From assembly GCA_958295665.1 (NCBI GenBank), contig OY282560.1:309919236-309983235 (forward strand): a stretch of 64,000 bases of DNA, read 5' to 3'. The position numbers and the translations under genes are program-made. This stretch comes from Tipula vernalis (taxonomy: Eukaryota; Arthropoda; Insecta; Diptera; Tipulidae). This document shows, piece by piece, positions 45,757 through 56,036 of the stretch. A model generated the notes under the pieces. It was not told where the DNA came from and made no database searches. It was given only the letters and a program-made list of their open reading frames with translations. The first letter of the stretch is position 1. Every line of letters begins with the position of its first letter.

Positions 45757-46326
45757 CCAGAATTAAAGAGGGAACTTAAGAAACGGGATTTGGCTACTGA
45801 TGGTAGTAAAGCAGCTTTACAAGCACGACTACATGAGGCCATGGAGATCGAAGGGCTGGATGAAAAACATCATGATTTTGGAGAGAAAGTAACGAGTGCG
45901 GTAACCGTAGAGCAGAAAGAAGGAGATAATAATGGAAGTTTCGATTTGTCGCAGTTAATTCCAGATTATGGGACCAATGAGTGTAATGAGACAACAATAT
46001 GAACGACAGATGGAACAACAAAATCAGTCTAACTAGGAAATTAAACACGAAATGAAACACCAGATGGAGAAACAAGGAGAGGAAATTATAGTAAACACCA
46101 AATTACAGATGGTCATCTACTAACATACACGGCGAAATGGAGAAGCTGTAATTGGAGATTCAAAAGGTTGACGAAAAATTAGAAACGAAGGTTCAACATG
46201 TCGTAAGAGAAATTTCAACGGGAGGAGAATGGCTGAAGGCAAAAGGGAGGAGAATCGCTGCAGGAATTTTCATCGGCAATCGAGCGACTAGTACATCTAG
46301 CACATACCAGTACGTCGGCTGATTAT
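45757..46326 (+). pseudogene. Gag N-terminal part with SAP-like motif, broken
   Basis: A frame opening before 45790 reads ELKRELKKRDLATDGSKAAL then QARLHEAMEIEG, a SAP-type helix-extended-helix motif known from some retroelement Gags. It stops near 46002. Past stops, a Glu/Lys-rich coiled-coil-like stretch and AIERLVHLAHTSTSADYM lead into the next frame. Confidence 0.55.
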
Positions 46327-47469
46327 ATGGAAAGACTAAAAATTGACGCATTCATTGACGGCATTCGTGATCCAGAGACACGCAAGGTGGTGATGTTGTC
46401 ACCTAAAGCAACATTCGCGGAAACCGTTACGTTTGCGTTAATTATCGAGGTTGCGCAGAACTTCACCAGACCGTCATCAATGGATTGTCGGAATATAATA
46501 CAAAGAGAGAGAAGATCGCCACCTTTTATGCGGGCAAACGCCGAACGGTCGGGAAAAAGGTCTAGAAGTAGCGAGCTAAGATGTTGGGCATGTAACAGGA
46601 TTGGCCACATCTCACGAGATTGTTTGGAAGCAAGAGGAAAACGGCACGGATCACCAACTTCTGTGGAAAGAGCACTAAGAGGAGAGCAGGAATCGGATGA
46701 ATGGATGGCAACAGTCGATAAAGTGGAAAGGTTAGAAGTCAGTTTGAAGGAACTGAAGCTGGCTTCGCCGTCTGGTTTCCCCATAACATTCATCCCTGTT
46801 ACGAGTGTAGCACGAGGCGGAAGCAGCGTAACAATCAAGGGCGATGTTGGAGGGAGGAAGTGTATCAGTACGCTGGATACCGGAGCAACCCACACAATTG
46901 TTCGGAACGACTTGATCGCAGGAGCTGTGCAGCTGGTTGATGGGTTAAAATTAATAATGGCAAACGGGAAGAGTGCAATGATTAAAGGGAAAAAGATCGT
47001 AAACATAAGAAACGGCGAAACTCTTTTCCCACACGAAGTTCAGGTCACAGACATTGTGGGCGAGGTCATTTTGGGAACGGACTTCATGAAGATGAATGGC
47101 TTTCTGTTGGATTTTGGACGAGGAATATTGAGCAGCGATAACATCGAGCTTCCACTTAAATTTAACGGTATGAATGCGACAGTAAGGCGAGTAACAATCA
47201 GCCATTCCGAGGAGCTGCCATCGAAATCTGAAACAATTGTTGAGGAAACCAATGAACACCAGGTTAAGCAGACATTGGATAAAAAGGGCCGAGTTGTGCG
47301 AAGTGAAGTGCGAGTGTCGGGCGACTGGATGAAAACTCGATATGACATACGGCAAATGGCCAAGGATTACACGAAAGGCAATTGGTTTTGCTTCACAACT
47401 CGCAACAAAAGAAGGAGTATTTATCGACGAAACTGCAACCTGTATGGACGGCACCCTCTACAGGACTAG
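46327..47469 (+). CDS. Gag-protease-integrase-tail ORF of deleted LTR element
   Basis: A 380-codon open frame. Residues 1-40 (DAFIDGIRDPETRKVV) are the end of the Gag capsid. One CCHC knuckle, CWACNRIGHISRDC, lies near residue 85. A retroviral-type protease is near 165-260 with active site LDTGATHTIV and a later GTDFM flap-side motif. After residue about 335, DWMKTRYDIRQMAKDYTKG is the integrase C-terminal motif, and a -1 frame change carries it on (LVLLHNSQQKK, then KLQPVWTAP). The start is not natural; the true Gag start lies upstream beyond stops. The length of the open frame suggests recent decay. Confidence 0.7.
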   Translation: MERLKIDAFIDGIRDPETRKVVMLSPKATFAETVTFALIIEVAQNFTRPSSMDCRNIIQRERRSPPFMRANAERSGKRSRSSELRCWACNRIGHISRDCLEARGKRHGSPTSVERALRGEQESDEWMATVDKVERLEVSLKELKLASPSGFPITFIPVTSVARGGSSVTIKGDVGGRKCISTLDTGATHTIVRNDLIAGAVQLVDGLKLIMANGKSAMIKGKKIVNIRNGETLFPHEVQVTDIVGEVILGTDFMKMNGFLLDFGRGILSSDNIELPLKFNGMNATVRRVTISHSEELPSKSETIVEETNEHQVKQTLDKKGRVVRSEVRVSGDWMKTRYDIRQMAKDYTKGNWFCFTTRNKRRSIYRRNCNLYGRHPLQD

Positions 47470-47578
47470 GAAAGGACAAGGAGGTAAATCGAAGGTGGTG
47501 TTTTTAGACAGGTTTGGCCCTGTACAGAGGAGGTGATTTAGGTCCTGTTCGGGACGAACAGGCTTAGGTGAGGGGTAG

Positions 47579-48065
47579 TGTGACGGTGACACCTAGCGTG
47601 TGATAGAATAAGTTAAACTAATAGCTCAATGTTTTACTGTACTAAAATGGAATTTTCTATGATAAAACAGTTTAAATGTTTCTACACTATTAGTACTGGA
47701 AAAGTCATGAGCTTTCTAGAAGTTTGGTTTGTGTATATAAAAAGGCGAACGAAATCAAATTAGATTATTAGAATTTGGAACGCGATAGTGTAAACTTGTA
47801 AGATTATGAGTAGTGTTTGGTAAGCGATAGTGTGAATTTTAAAAAGGAATTAAAAAAGTGATTTAAAAAGTGTTTCAGTGGAAATAAAAATTATAAGTGT
47901 ATAGTAAAGTTTGAGAACAATTTATATAAAGTGATTTGAATTGTATTGAAATTGTGTTGTAATCTTGTGCTAAATAAATAAATTCGTTGGCGATAAATTG
48001 AATTGATTTTGTATTTTTCACAATCCAGTGATACGAACCTTGATTGACAAGGCAAAAACGTAACA
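47579..48065 (+). repeat. 3' LTR of deleted element (487 bp)
   Basis: Begins TGTGACGGTGACACC after purine-rich GGTGAGGGGTAG and ends AAACGTAACA, so TG..CA ends. A TATATAAA box sits at 47735-47742 and AAATAAATAAA near 47973. No second copy exists in the window, so the right end is inferred from the CA and the start of a MITE beyond. Confidence 0.65.
47735..47742 (+). promoter_or_regulatory. Candidate TATA box in LTR
   Basis: TATATAAA within the 487-bp LTR, about 155 bp in. It is a match to the consensus only. Confidence 0.4.
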
Positions 48066-48077
48066 ATATGTTAGAAA

Positions 48078-48250
48078 ATAATTGACGATTGGACGGTCAT
48101 GATTTTGCATGCAGAGCTTAGGGTTTAATTTAATTCCGATAGTTTCACTCTTCATATGTTTTACACGAAGAGAAATGTCATTTAATATAGAGCGTAGGGT
48201 TTACATTATTTCCGATACAAAAATCGTGACAGTCCAATCGTCAATTTGTA
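48078..48250. mobile_element. Small palindromic MITE (about 170 bp)
   Basis: The inverted ends of about 28 bp are AATTGACGATTGGAC and (T)GTCA.GATTTT from both sides (48080-48107 and 48218-48246). The interior holds a direct repeat of GAGC.TAGGGTTTA..TTCCGATA. It sits directly after the LTR. The superfamily is unknown. Confidence 0.7.
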
Positions 48251-48289
48251 TTTTCTGTTGAAATATATTTTCGAATGTTTATCTCGTAA

Positions 48290-48600
48290 ATAATGAATGA
48301 GTGAACCGCTACACCTTCTTTCCATTTCTGTGGTATTCTCCCTGTATTCCATATATCAACTAATAGTGGTTTTAGAGTTTCTGCTGTTATGTATGCATTG
48401 CCTAGGAATATTTCAGCTGATAAATTGTCTGCACCAACAGCCTTATTATTGCTTAGCATCTGGACGGCAAATCTAACTTCTCGCTCCGTTGGTGGCTGAG
48501 TGTTGATTGTTTCGTTAAAGTTGTTGTCATCATCCGGAAGCTCATAATTTTCTCTGTTATTTACGCAGTTGTCCTCAAATTTTTGTTTTCATCTATTAAT
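48290..48600 (-). pseudogene. LINE reverse transcriptase N-terminal fragment
   Basis: One continuous minus frame of about 100 codons reads PPTEREVRFAVQMLSNNKAV then GADNLSAEIF and IWNTGRIPQKWKEGV, the RT fingers with the KNNKAPG.DG and IP..WK..V motifs of RTE/CR1-type LINEs. It is an isolated piece, cut short on both sides; the frame is not interrupted. Confidence 0.7.
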
Positions 48601-51436
48601 TTGTTGCTGGTGTGTGGCTAAAATTTATCCAGCTAGATCCTTTATGGGTGGAATATTCGTGTATTTACCAGTGTTCTACTTTACCTTTGACGAACAGCAG
48701 CAAATAATTTTTGTAGGAAAATTTGAAGTTGCGTTTTATTTTATTTGCCTTTGACCAATTTGGTTTTTCCAGAAGTAAAACTAAAATAATCAAGTTATAA
48801 TCATGTTGATGATGCTAGAGCTAGACAAATTGTCGAACTGCGAAAAATTCCACATCGATCCAGTATTTTTAATAATATATGTATATCAATTCACAAGGCT
48901 GATCATTTAAATACATTCCGGTTCACGGGTCATTAAGAATCTCAAACCGCGACAAAAAGTAGTTTTTTTTATCGAATACGTATAAATTACTTTCAAATAT
49001 CTAAATAAAATAAAAAATTATTTGGTAAAGATCAAGGAATAATTTCTGGGTAAAATGACAACGAGTATTTACGCGATTTTACCGTTCGTACGTTAGTTAA
49101 TCGGCATTCGACCGCATTTGAATAATTCCGCGCAATTTAAACCCGTTTCGAGCACTTTTTATAAACTTTCCACTACACAAATATAACAGATGGCTTATTT
49201 TAATACACTTTGTATTCTAATAAACACCCTTGGAAAAAAAAAAATGAAAATATCTGTATATAAAATTGTGCACTTTAATTAGATTTCTTTAACCTTGATC
49301 CCATTATAATACATAGCATGCACTTTTCATTCAAGTGCAAAATCCAGTTTTCCTTCCAAACGGTATATGAAGTTCGATAAACTTTATCCAAATCGTGTAG
49401 GGTCTAACAAACGTATGTATACCGACCAAAGTAGTAAATTTCAAGGTTACAATGAAATATTACCATAAACAAAGAATGAATGCATGCATCACACGACACA
49501 TGAAACGCTTTCTATTTAGAAATGTGATACATAGTTAAATACAACACGTGCTGCTAACGTATTCTCATTTCGATCGAATTCAGAGAATTTTTTTGTGTGT
49601 GTGTTGGATTTCCCCTCAATCAACAATAAATACACGGTAATTGTTGGTAGCCAGCATGATAATAAATTTATGTGTCATAATGAAAGTTGAATCATACATT
49701 ATAATATTGTAAAGTAGCTATGCATGACCTGTCGATTAGATGTATTATGATTTATACATTTTGCTGCACCAAAACTTCTATTACGCGATTAATTATAGAC
49801 GCGTGCGCACGAGAAAAGGTTAACAAGAGTTAATTATTTATTCAAGTGTTTATTGATTGGTAATCGATCAGTTTACCACATATACATAAATTAAGCTCAA
49901 AAATTGATTGGCATTTAGATAAATATTAGAGTATTGTATTGCTTTGTAGTAAATCGCAAATGAACACAAAGTGATTGTTAACAATCACTCGGGAATGTTT
50001 CTGGTGCGCATTTTGAATCTTATTGTTGATAAAGACATTCGTTTGGTCTGGTGTGGTTGTTGTTTATGTTTTTTTTTTTTTTTGCTTTATTGCGATGAAT
50101 GATTAAGTTAATTTCAAGACCAAGGTTTTTCGTTCGAGCATAACTTAATTATTATGCTTGCGATCTAACTAACAGGTAAATTCCGGTAAATTGATACAGC
50201 TTTGTGGAATTTTATCGTTATTTGTTTATTGTAATCGTTTCTGGGAAATATAAGTATATGACAAAGTAGACTGATGCATGATGTTAAAACGTGATGAGAA
50301 ATAGAGAAATGGGAGCTTTTAAGCATTGAAGGGATATTACCGATTTTGCTAATCTATTTGTGATTTACATGAATTACTGAAGTTTTGTGAATATTGAATC
50401 GAGCTTTACCGATTTTCTATTCTGACAATGACAAACATGGACATGATTTAATTAGGAATTTAATGAATAGTTATGTAAAGAAAATTTTACGGGCCTTAAT
50501 TATCCTCAAGTTTAAATGAATTTGGCCCATTTCGGTTGGTGGTATATACATTTATATTTATTAATTTGATTTTGTACAATAATTCAAAATTAATGGTCTA
50601 AAAAATGTATCGGCCATTTTTGTATTAACCACTAAAACAATCAACAAAAGTAATATAAAATGCGGGTTATCACATTAGGCATTTACAACAATTGTTAGTA
50701 TTAAGCTTAAGTGTGCAGTACATTTTTCCTACACTGTACCGGTCGGTACAGGTCACTAAACCGAACTGGTCGGCCGCCACTTACTAATGAACTACATATA
50801 CCCACAGTTGACATTTAAAATAGTTATCTTTTTATTGACCTTAGGCTTGATCCGGTATTTAAATGCATTGATATGGTCATTTTCACCTATACCATATTTG
50901 ACTATCACTTCTTAGACCAGAAGGAAATTACAGATTCGAGCATTAGCTCACAGAAACAACCCTAACGCAAAATTATCTTTCCCAGGATGAGTTCCAATAA
51001 TATGACCTATGATACCGTGGTACACCCACCGTAATGTTGTCGAACTGTTTCAACCATTTATTCCTACTTTGCAATCTCGTTAGGTATTCTGCCGACCACG
51101 GTTTTCAAAAATATTGTAAATGAAGTTAGATTCGCTGAAACCTACTTGGTAGGGTTTCATCTAAGTGAAACAACTAGGGCTTAGGCAGTAGGTTAATTGG
51201 TTCCCCAATTAAAAATGTCCGTGAGTTTACGTTGTGAAATCTGCCCGGTATTTGTCGGTAAGCGAGGAGGAATTGTTTTCTTTAACGTCTAAATGGGTTA
51301 CCCCAGTTGCAAAATAAATATAAAGAGCAATGTATGATTTCTTAGTGATTTTAGACCTAATATTAGAAGGGTAATTTGTGTAGAATTATGACCATTAACA
51401 AACTAGAAAGTCTGGCGAAATTTCGAATATGCTCGC
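48601..51436. other. AT-rich spacer, no gene recognised
   Basis: About 2.8 kb without any motif in either strand. Longest frames are under 65 codons. T-rich tracts (for example near 50070) and no repeats are evident. It may be intergenic or intronic DNA. Confidence 0.5.
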
Positions 51437-51642
51437 TGTAATGACCGTCCATTTATATCAGTAATGCATTCCAAGCGATGCGGTTTATAGGGCCATTCAT
51501 ATTATATATTATGTAAAATGATGTATAAAATTAGTCGTAGTAGAACAGCATTACAGATGACATGTAAAGAAAGATAAGATAAAATAAAGCGTGTGCAGTA
51601 AAAACAATAAAGGTCATTTTAAGTAAAGAGATAATTATTACA
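51437..51642 (+). repeat. Gypsy-2 5' LTR
   Basis: 206 bp, TGTAATGACCGTCC to AATTATTACA. It contains ATAAAATAAAG near 51588 as a possible polyadenylation signal; no TATA box is obvious. Confidence 0.92.
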
Positions 51643-51786
51643 TTGGCGACGAGGATTAAAAAAAAAGTATTATTAACTGATAATAATTCAAAATAATTGA
51701 ATAGTTAAATCCAGATAAAATAAAAGAAATAAACGAGAATAAATTGAGGTTAACAAAAAAAATGTGTACGTAAAAACGTGCACGTA

Positions 51787-52341
51787 ATGGCGACCGATAA
51801 AAATGAAATACAGAAATTGGATCTAGATAAGAACATCGCGGTAAACTGGATCAAATGGAAACGATCATTTGAGATAATGATTAAAGCTTAACAAATAACA
51901 AACAAAGAAATAAAAAAATTCAAGATTTTGCATAGCGGTGGTCTTGAATTACAAGACATTTATTATAATTTATCGCAAGACGCAGAAGTCGAAGCGGAAA
52001 AGGAAGAAGATGAGTTCAATTCTATGGTAAAAGCACTAGATGCGTACTTTTTGCCCAAAACGAGCTCAGCACTAGAAAGGAGGTATTTTCGAGTCATGAA
52101 GCAAGATAGGGAGGAAACCATTAATCAATTTGTAGTGAGATTACGACAACAAGCTGCCAAGTGCGAATTTGACAACGCGAAAGAACAAGTGCGGGATCAA
52201 ATTGTATATAATTCAAAAGTGATCGAGAAAGGAAGTGTTGAACTGGATGAGTTAATAAAAATCGTGCAAGGTATAGAGATCGTGGATATGCATATGGCTG
52301 ATAAAGAAGTGAGAAAAGTCAACGTGTCGACTGAAATGTGA
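51787..52341 (+). pseudogene. Gypsy-2 Gag capsid part, two stops
   Basis: The ATG at 51787 opens a frame with a TAA at 51889 and then runs to a TGA at 52339. The region holds FNSMVKALDAYFLPK, RYFRVMKQDREETINQF and RLRQQAAKCEF, the capsid pattern seen in gypsy Gags of the type found next to retropepsin domains. The TGA is followed immediately by the ATG of the next frame, in the same phase. Confidence 0.85.
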
Positions 52342-53097
52342 ATGAATCAAAATGGACGACCAAACCAACCAAAACATAACCAACATCAAGGTCAGAGCAA
52401 TTATCGGCGAAACAAATCTACTGAAAACCCGGACAGAAATAGAAGTACAGGTAAGCGAAATGAACTGGCTTGTTTCAGATGCGGACGTGTAGGTCATTTT
52501 AGTAGGGACAAAATTTGCCCAGCATTAGGAAAAAAGTGTAACAAATGTAAGATATTAAACCATTTAGAAAAGATGTGTAGAACTAGAGTAGGCAACAATC
52601 GGGTTAAATTTGTGACAGATGGGAACAGCTCTTCGGAAAGTAGTGAGGTGTTGAATATTGTTAGCAGTGAGTGTAGCAAAAATAGGGATATGACAGTAAT
52701 TTGCTTAGTCGGAAACGTCAAAATTAGAATGGTTGTAGATACCGGGGCAGGAGTTAACATAATTAGCACGGACACATATCATAAAGCAGTAAAGAAAAAT
52801 ATGGAAATAATCAAGGAATGTAATTCAATCGAGAGTAAGCTAAAAGATTATGGTGGCAATAATATAAAGATATTTAAAATAGTGCGGGTTAGAATTGAAT
52901 GCAAAGGAAAGAAAACAGAGTCTGATCTGTATATAGTGGAAGGTAATGGAACTTCTCTGTTAAGTGGTAAGGTGGCAATTGAGTTGGGAATAATTTCGTT
53001 TGACATACGATCGGTGCAAAAGTATGAGTCATTGAACGAAGCGGATATTAAAGTCGGAAAATTTAAAGACGAAAGATTCATATCGATGAATCAATAA
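52342..53097 (+). CDS. Gypsy-2 nucleocapsid-protease ORF
   Basis: 251 codons in the same phase as the capsid part. Gln/Asn-rich start, then two knuckles: CFRCGRVGHFSRDKIC (one residue longer than standard) and CNKCKILNHLEKMC near residues 35-75. A protease with active site VVDTGAGVNIIS is near residue 132 and an LLSGKVAIELGI motif toward the end. The zinc knuckles would bind element RNA and the protease would process the polyprotein. The frame ends in TAA before the RT. Confidence 0.82.
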   Translation: MNQNGRPNQPKHNQHQGQSNYRRNKSTENPDRNRSTGKRNELACFRCGRVGHFSRDKICPALGKKCNKCKILNHLEKMCRTRVGNNRVKFVTDGNSSSESSEVLNIVSSECSKNRDMTVICLVGNVKIRMVVDTGAGVNIISTDTYHKAVKKNMEIIKECNSIESKLKDYGGNNIKIFKIVRVRIECKGKKTESDLYIVEGNGTSLLSGKVAIELGIISFDIRSVQKYESLNEADIKVGKFKDERFISMNQ

Positions 53098-53593
53098 TCC
53101 CTGTTCGCCAGCCTTACAGAAGAGTTCCAATTCCTTTGAAAGAAAAAGTATCGATTAAATTAAAAGAGTTATTGGAAAATGATATAATAGAACCGGTCGA
53201 AGGAATATCGGAGTGGATATCTCCATTGGTATAGTAGTCCCGAAAAATAACGGTAATGACGTTAGATTATGCGTAGATATGCGACAGGCTAATAGGGCGA
53301 TAAAAAGAGAGGTACATCCTTTGCCTAATTTTGATGACATTCTTCCCAGTTTGTCAAAGAGCATGGTGTTTAGTAAGCTAGATATAAGGAACGCATTTCA
53401 TCAAATAGAAATTACGCCAAGATCTAGGCAGATAACAGCATTTGTGTCACACGAAGGCGTTTATCGATTCAAAAGGCTAATGTTTGGGATGACATGCGCT
53501 AGCGAGATATTCCAAAAGACGATGGAGAATTTATTAGTAGGAATCCCAAGTGTAGCAGTATACATAGCATGTAAGAACATAATTGTATTTTAG
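53098..53593 (+). pseudogene. Gypsy-2 reverse transcriptase, active site destroyed
   Basis: Reads VRQPYRRVPIPLKEKV and IIEPVEGISEWISPLV, a stop near 53234, then VVPKNNGNDVRLCVDMRQAN, FSKLDIRNAFHQIE (first catalytic Asp present) and RFKRLMFGMTCASEIFQ. Where YIDD is expected the sequence reads YIACKNIIVF and then stops. The frame changes after 53593 to EENGIILNKEKCQY. Confidence 0.85.
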
Positions 53594-53676
53594 ATAGGGT
53601 ACTAACTAAGTTAGAGGAAAACGGGATAATTTTAAATAAGGAAAAATGTCAGTATAAAAAAAACGAAATTGTTTTT

Positions 53677-54147
53677 ATGGGACATATTTTGAACTCTAAG
53701 GGTATCAGACCGACAGTAGATAGAGTTCAAGACATAGGGAACTTCAGGCAACCGAATACTAAAGAAGAAGTACGTAGTTTTTTGGGAATATTGAATTATG
53801 TAGGTAGGTTTGTTCCAGATTTGGCAACAATTAGTGAACCATTAAAGATTCTTACTAGAAAAGGAAATAAATTCGAATGGAAGTCCGAGCAGGAAAGTTC
53901 ATTTCAAAAGTTTAAAGAGTTAATAATTAACGAAACGACTTTAGGGTATTACGATACAAAAGACCGAACAATAGTAGTAGCCGATGCTAGTCCATATGGG
54001 CTAGGAGGAGTATTAATGCAAGAAAACAATAAAAAGAAAGCTAGAATAGTGGCTTTTGCTTCTAAAGGTTTATCAGACGTAGAGAGACGTTACTCACAGA
54101 CGGAGAAGGAAGCTTTGGCATTGGTGTGGGCAGTGGAGAGGTTTTAG
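53677..54147 (+). pseudogene. Gypsy-2 RT thumb and RNase H start
   Basis: Frame with MGHILNSKGIRPTVDRV, FLGILNYVGRF, then RNase H VVADASPYGLGGVL (first Asp) and SQTEKEALALVWAVERF (Glu). A single TAG at 54145 separates it from the next frame in the same phase. Confidence 0.85.
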
Positions 54148-55746
54148 ATGTACGTGATGGGGAAGGAGTTTGATCTCATAACCGAACACAAGCCACTGGA
54201 GATTCTATTTAAACCTTCATCGAAGCCATGTCCTAGAATTGAGAGATGGGTCTTGCGTCTTCAATCGTTTAATATGAATGTTATATATCGACCAGGTAAA
54301 ACTACTATAGCTGATCCATTGTCAAGGTTGTGTCAACCAGAATCAAATGATAGAACATACGACAAAAGAGGTGAAAATTATCTTAATGAAGTTATCCGAA
54401 TTGCGACACCAAAAGCCATAACATTGGAAGAAATCAAAAGCGAAGTTATGAAAGACGAGGAGATGACAGACTTAAAGTATTGTTTGAAGTATGGGAAATG
54501 GCCGCAACAAATGGCAAATTATAAAAGATATTCAGAAGATTTATCGGAGATAAACGGTATGCTGTTGCGTTTTAGAAGGATAGTAATTCCAAAAAGTTTG
54601 CAATTGAGAATTCTCGAATTGGCACATGAAGGACACCCAGGAGAGTCAATGATGAAGAGAAGACTGAGAAATAAGACGTGGTGGTATAACCAGGATGCTG
54701 ACGTAACGAAATTTGTAAAATCGTGCAACAGTTGTCAAATAGTAGCAAAGAAAAAGAATCCAGAGCCATTATACTTGACGGAGTTGCCCAAAGGTCCTTG
54801 GAAACAGATAAGGATAGATTTTCTCGGACCATTACCGAATAAAGACTATATTTTGGTAATAACGGATGATTATAGTCGGTATGTGCTCGTGGAAGTAATG
54901 AGACTGACCACAAGTCAGAAAACAATCGAAATTTTAAAACCTATTTTCACACGGTTCGGTTGCCCTGCGGTAATGATTACCGACAATGGACCTCAATTCA
55001 CTAGTAATGAATTCGAAAAATTTTGTGAGACACTAGCAATTAAACTCAAACATACGATACCATATTCACCGTCATCAAATGGCGAGGTTGAGCGACAGAA
55101 CCGATCTATTTTAAAACGTTTAAAAATCGCGCAATTGGAAAAAAAGGATTACCGGGATGAATTAAAAGATTATTTGTCGATGTATTCAAATACAACTCAC
55201 CCGTCAACGAACGTTAGTCCTGCAAAATTGATGTTCAACCGGATTTTCAAGGAGAAAATTCCACATTTAGCGGATGATAATTTTGTATTCGATGAAAATT
55301 TCAGGGAAAGGGATACAGAAGTGAAACTAAGGCGTAAGGAGTACACCGACCTTAAGAGAAATGCAACGGAAGGAGACATACGAATAGGAAATAATGTGAT
55401 AAGTCAGAACACGAAACCAGAGAATAAATTATCCACTAATTACGATCCTGAACAATTTGTGGTAAAGGAGAGAAATGGTAAAGCTGCAGTAGTTCAGGGC
55501 GTAGATGGCAAGTGTTATGTCAGGAGAACTGATCATTTGAAGAAATTGTTACCAATGGCAAATAATTCAACAAGCGAGCAAGCAAAACATAAAGTAATTC
55601 CTGACGGTGGAGACGAAGGCGACATGGATAAGGAAAAAGAAGATCAATCATTCGGATCAAGTAATTCCATTCCTAACAATGAGACGATACCGAGAAGAAC
55701 AACGAGAATCAGGAAAGAACCTGTGTATATGAAAGATTATGTATGA
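54148..55746 (+). CDS. Gypsy-2 RNase H end and integrase ORF (532 codons)
   Basis: Residues 1-70 complete RNase H, but the Asp of the usual TDHKPLE motif is Glu (LITEHKPLEILF). The zinc domain HEGHPGESMMKRRL..CNSCQIV is near 150-200. The catalytic core has RIDFLGPLP (Asp), MITDNGPQFTSNEF (Asp) and SPSSNGEVERQNRS (Glu), all three acidic residues present. A C-terminal tail ends near VYMKDYV. This is the only uninterrupted full integrase in the window. It would insert element cDNA into host chromosomes if supplied with RT products in trans. Confidence 0.88.
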   Translation: MYVMGKEFDLITEHKPLEILFKPSSKPCPRIERWVLRLQSFNMNVIYRPGKTTIADPLSRLCQPESNDRTYDKRGENYLNEVIRIATPKAITLEEIKSEVMKDEEMTDLKYCLKYGKWPQQMANYKRYSEDLSEINGMLLRFRRIVIPKSLQLRILELAHEGHPGESMMKRRLRNKTWWYNQDADVTKFVKSCNSCQIVAKKKNPEPLYLTELPKGPWKQIRIDFLGPLPNKDYILVITDDYSRYVLVEVMRLTTSQKTIEILKPIFTRFGCPAVMITDNGPQFTSNEFEKFCETLAIKLKHTIPYSPSSNGEVERQNRSILKRLKIAQLEKKDYRDELKDYLSMYSNTTHPSTNVSPAKLMFNRIFKEKIPHLADDNFVFDENFRERDTEVKLRRKEYTDLKRNATEGDIRIGNNVISQNTKPENKLSTNYDPEQFVVKERNGKAAVVQGVDGKCYVRRTDHLKKLLPMANNSTSEQAKHKVIPDGGDEGDMDKEKEDQSFGSSNSIPNNETIPRRTTRIRKEPVYMKDYV

Positions 55747-55853
55747 ATACTCAACATAGTCTAATTATAAATTTAAATTTATTCTTATTTGTAAGGACAT
55801 TTGTAATTAGGTTGTAAATCATTTAATGAATTAAATTTTAATTGAAGGGGTAA

Positions 55854-56036
55854 TGTAATGACCGTCCATTATATATCAGTAATGTATTCCAAGCGATGCG
55901 GTTTATAGGGCCATTCATATTATATATGTAAAATGATGTATAAAATTAGTCGTAGTAGAACAGCATTACAGATGACATGTAAAGAAAGATAAGATAAAAT
56001 AAAGCGTGTGCAGTAAAAACAATAAAGGTCATTTTT
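55854..56036 (+). repeat. Gypsy-2 3' LTR, truncated
   Basis: Preceded by the polypurine-like TTGAAGGGGTAA. It matches the 5' LTR until GGTCATTTT and then diverges into TGTAGGCAC. The U5 end with its terminal CA is missing. Confidence 0.9.

Larger units (their letters stand above)
45757..48065 (+). mobile_element. LTR element with pol deleted (Gag-protease-integrase tail)
   Basis: Plus-strand remains of a gypsy-type element: a Gag start with a SAP-like motif, capsid end, zinc knuckle, protease, then directly the integrase C-terminus, a purine-rich stretch and a single 3' LTR. The RT, RNase H and integrase core are absent. No 5' LTR is seen; the region upstream of 45757 is a different relic on the other strand. 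The left boundary is approximate. Confidence 0.7.
51437..56036 (+). mobile_element. Gypsy-2: Ty3/gypsy LTR retrotransposon with truncated 3' LTR
   Basis: The order is 206-bp 5' LTR, primer-binding-like TTGGCGACGAGGATTA at 51643, Gag, protease, RT, RNase H, integrase, purine tract, 3' LTR of about 183 bp. The LTRs agree except for two substitutions and one 3-bp indel, but the 3' LTR lacks the last 22 bp (AAGTAAAGAG..TTACA). No target duplication is seen (left flank GCTCGC, right flank TGTAGG). No env frame is seen. Confidence 0.92.

Noticed and set aside
45357..45842. 161-codon minus ORF
   Set aside because: It spans the ATG region of a gypsy Gag relic and, antisense, the SAP-like Gag start of another element; only its last 15 codons (gypsy Gag start) are meaningful.
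46323..47454. Long minus-strand ORFs opposite the Gag-protease frame
   Set aside because: They are antisense shadows of a real retroelement frame with no domain of their own.
46327..47469. A 380-codon ORF as a host zinc-knuckle/protease gene
   Set aside because: Zinc knuckle, DTGA protease, integrase tail and a following LTR with TG..CA ends show a retroelement origin; no intron or host context.
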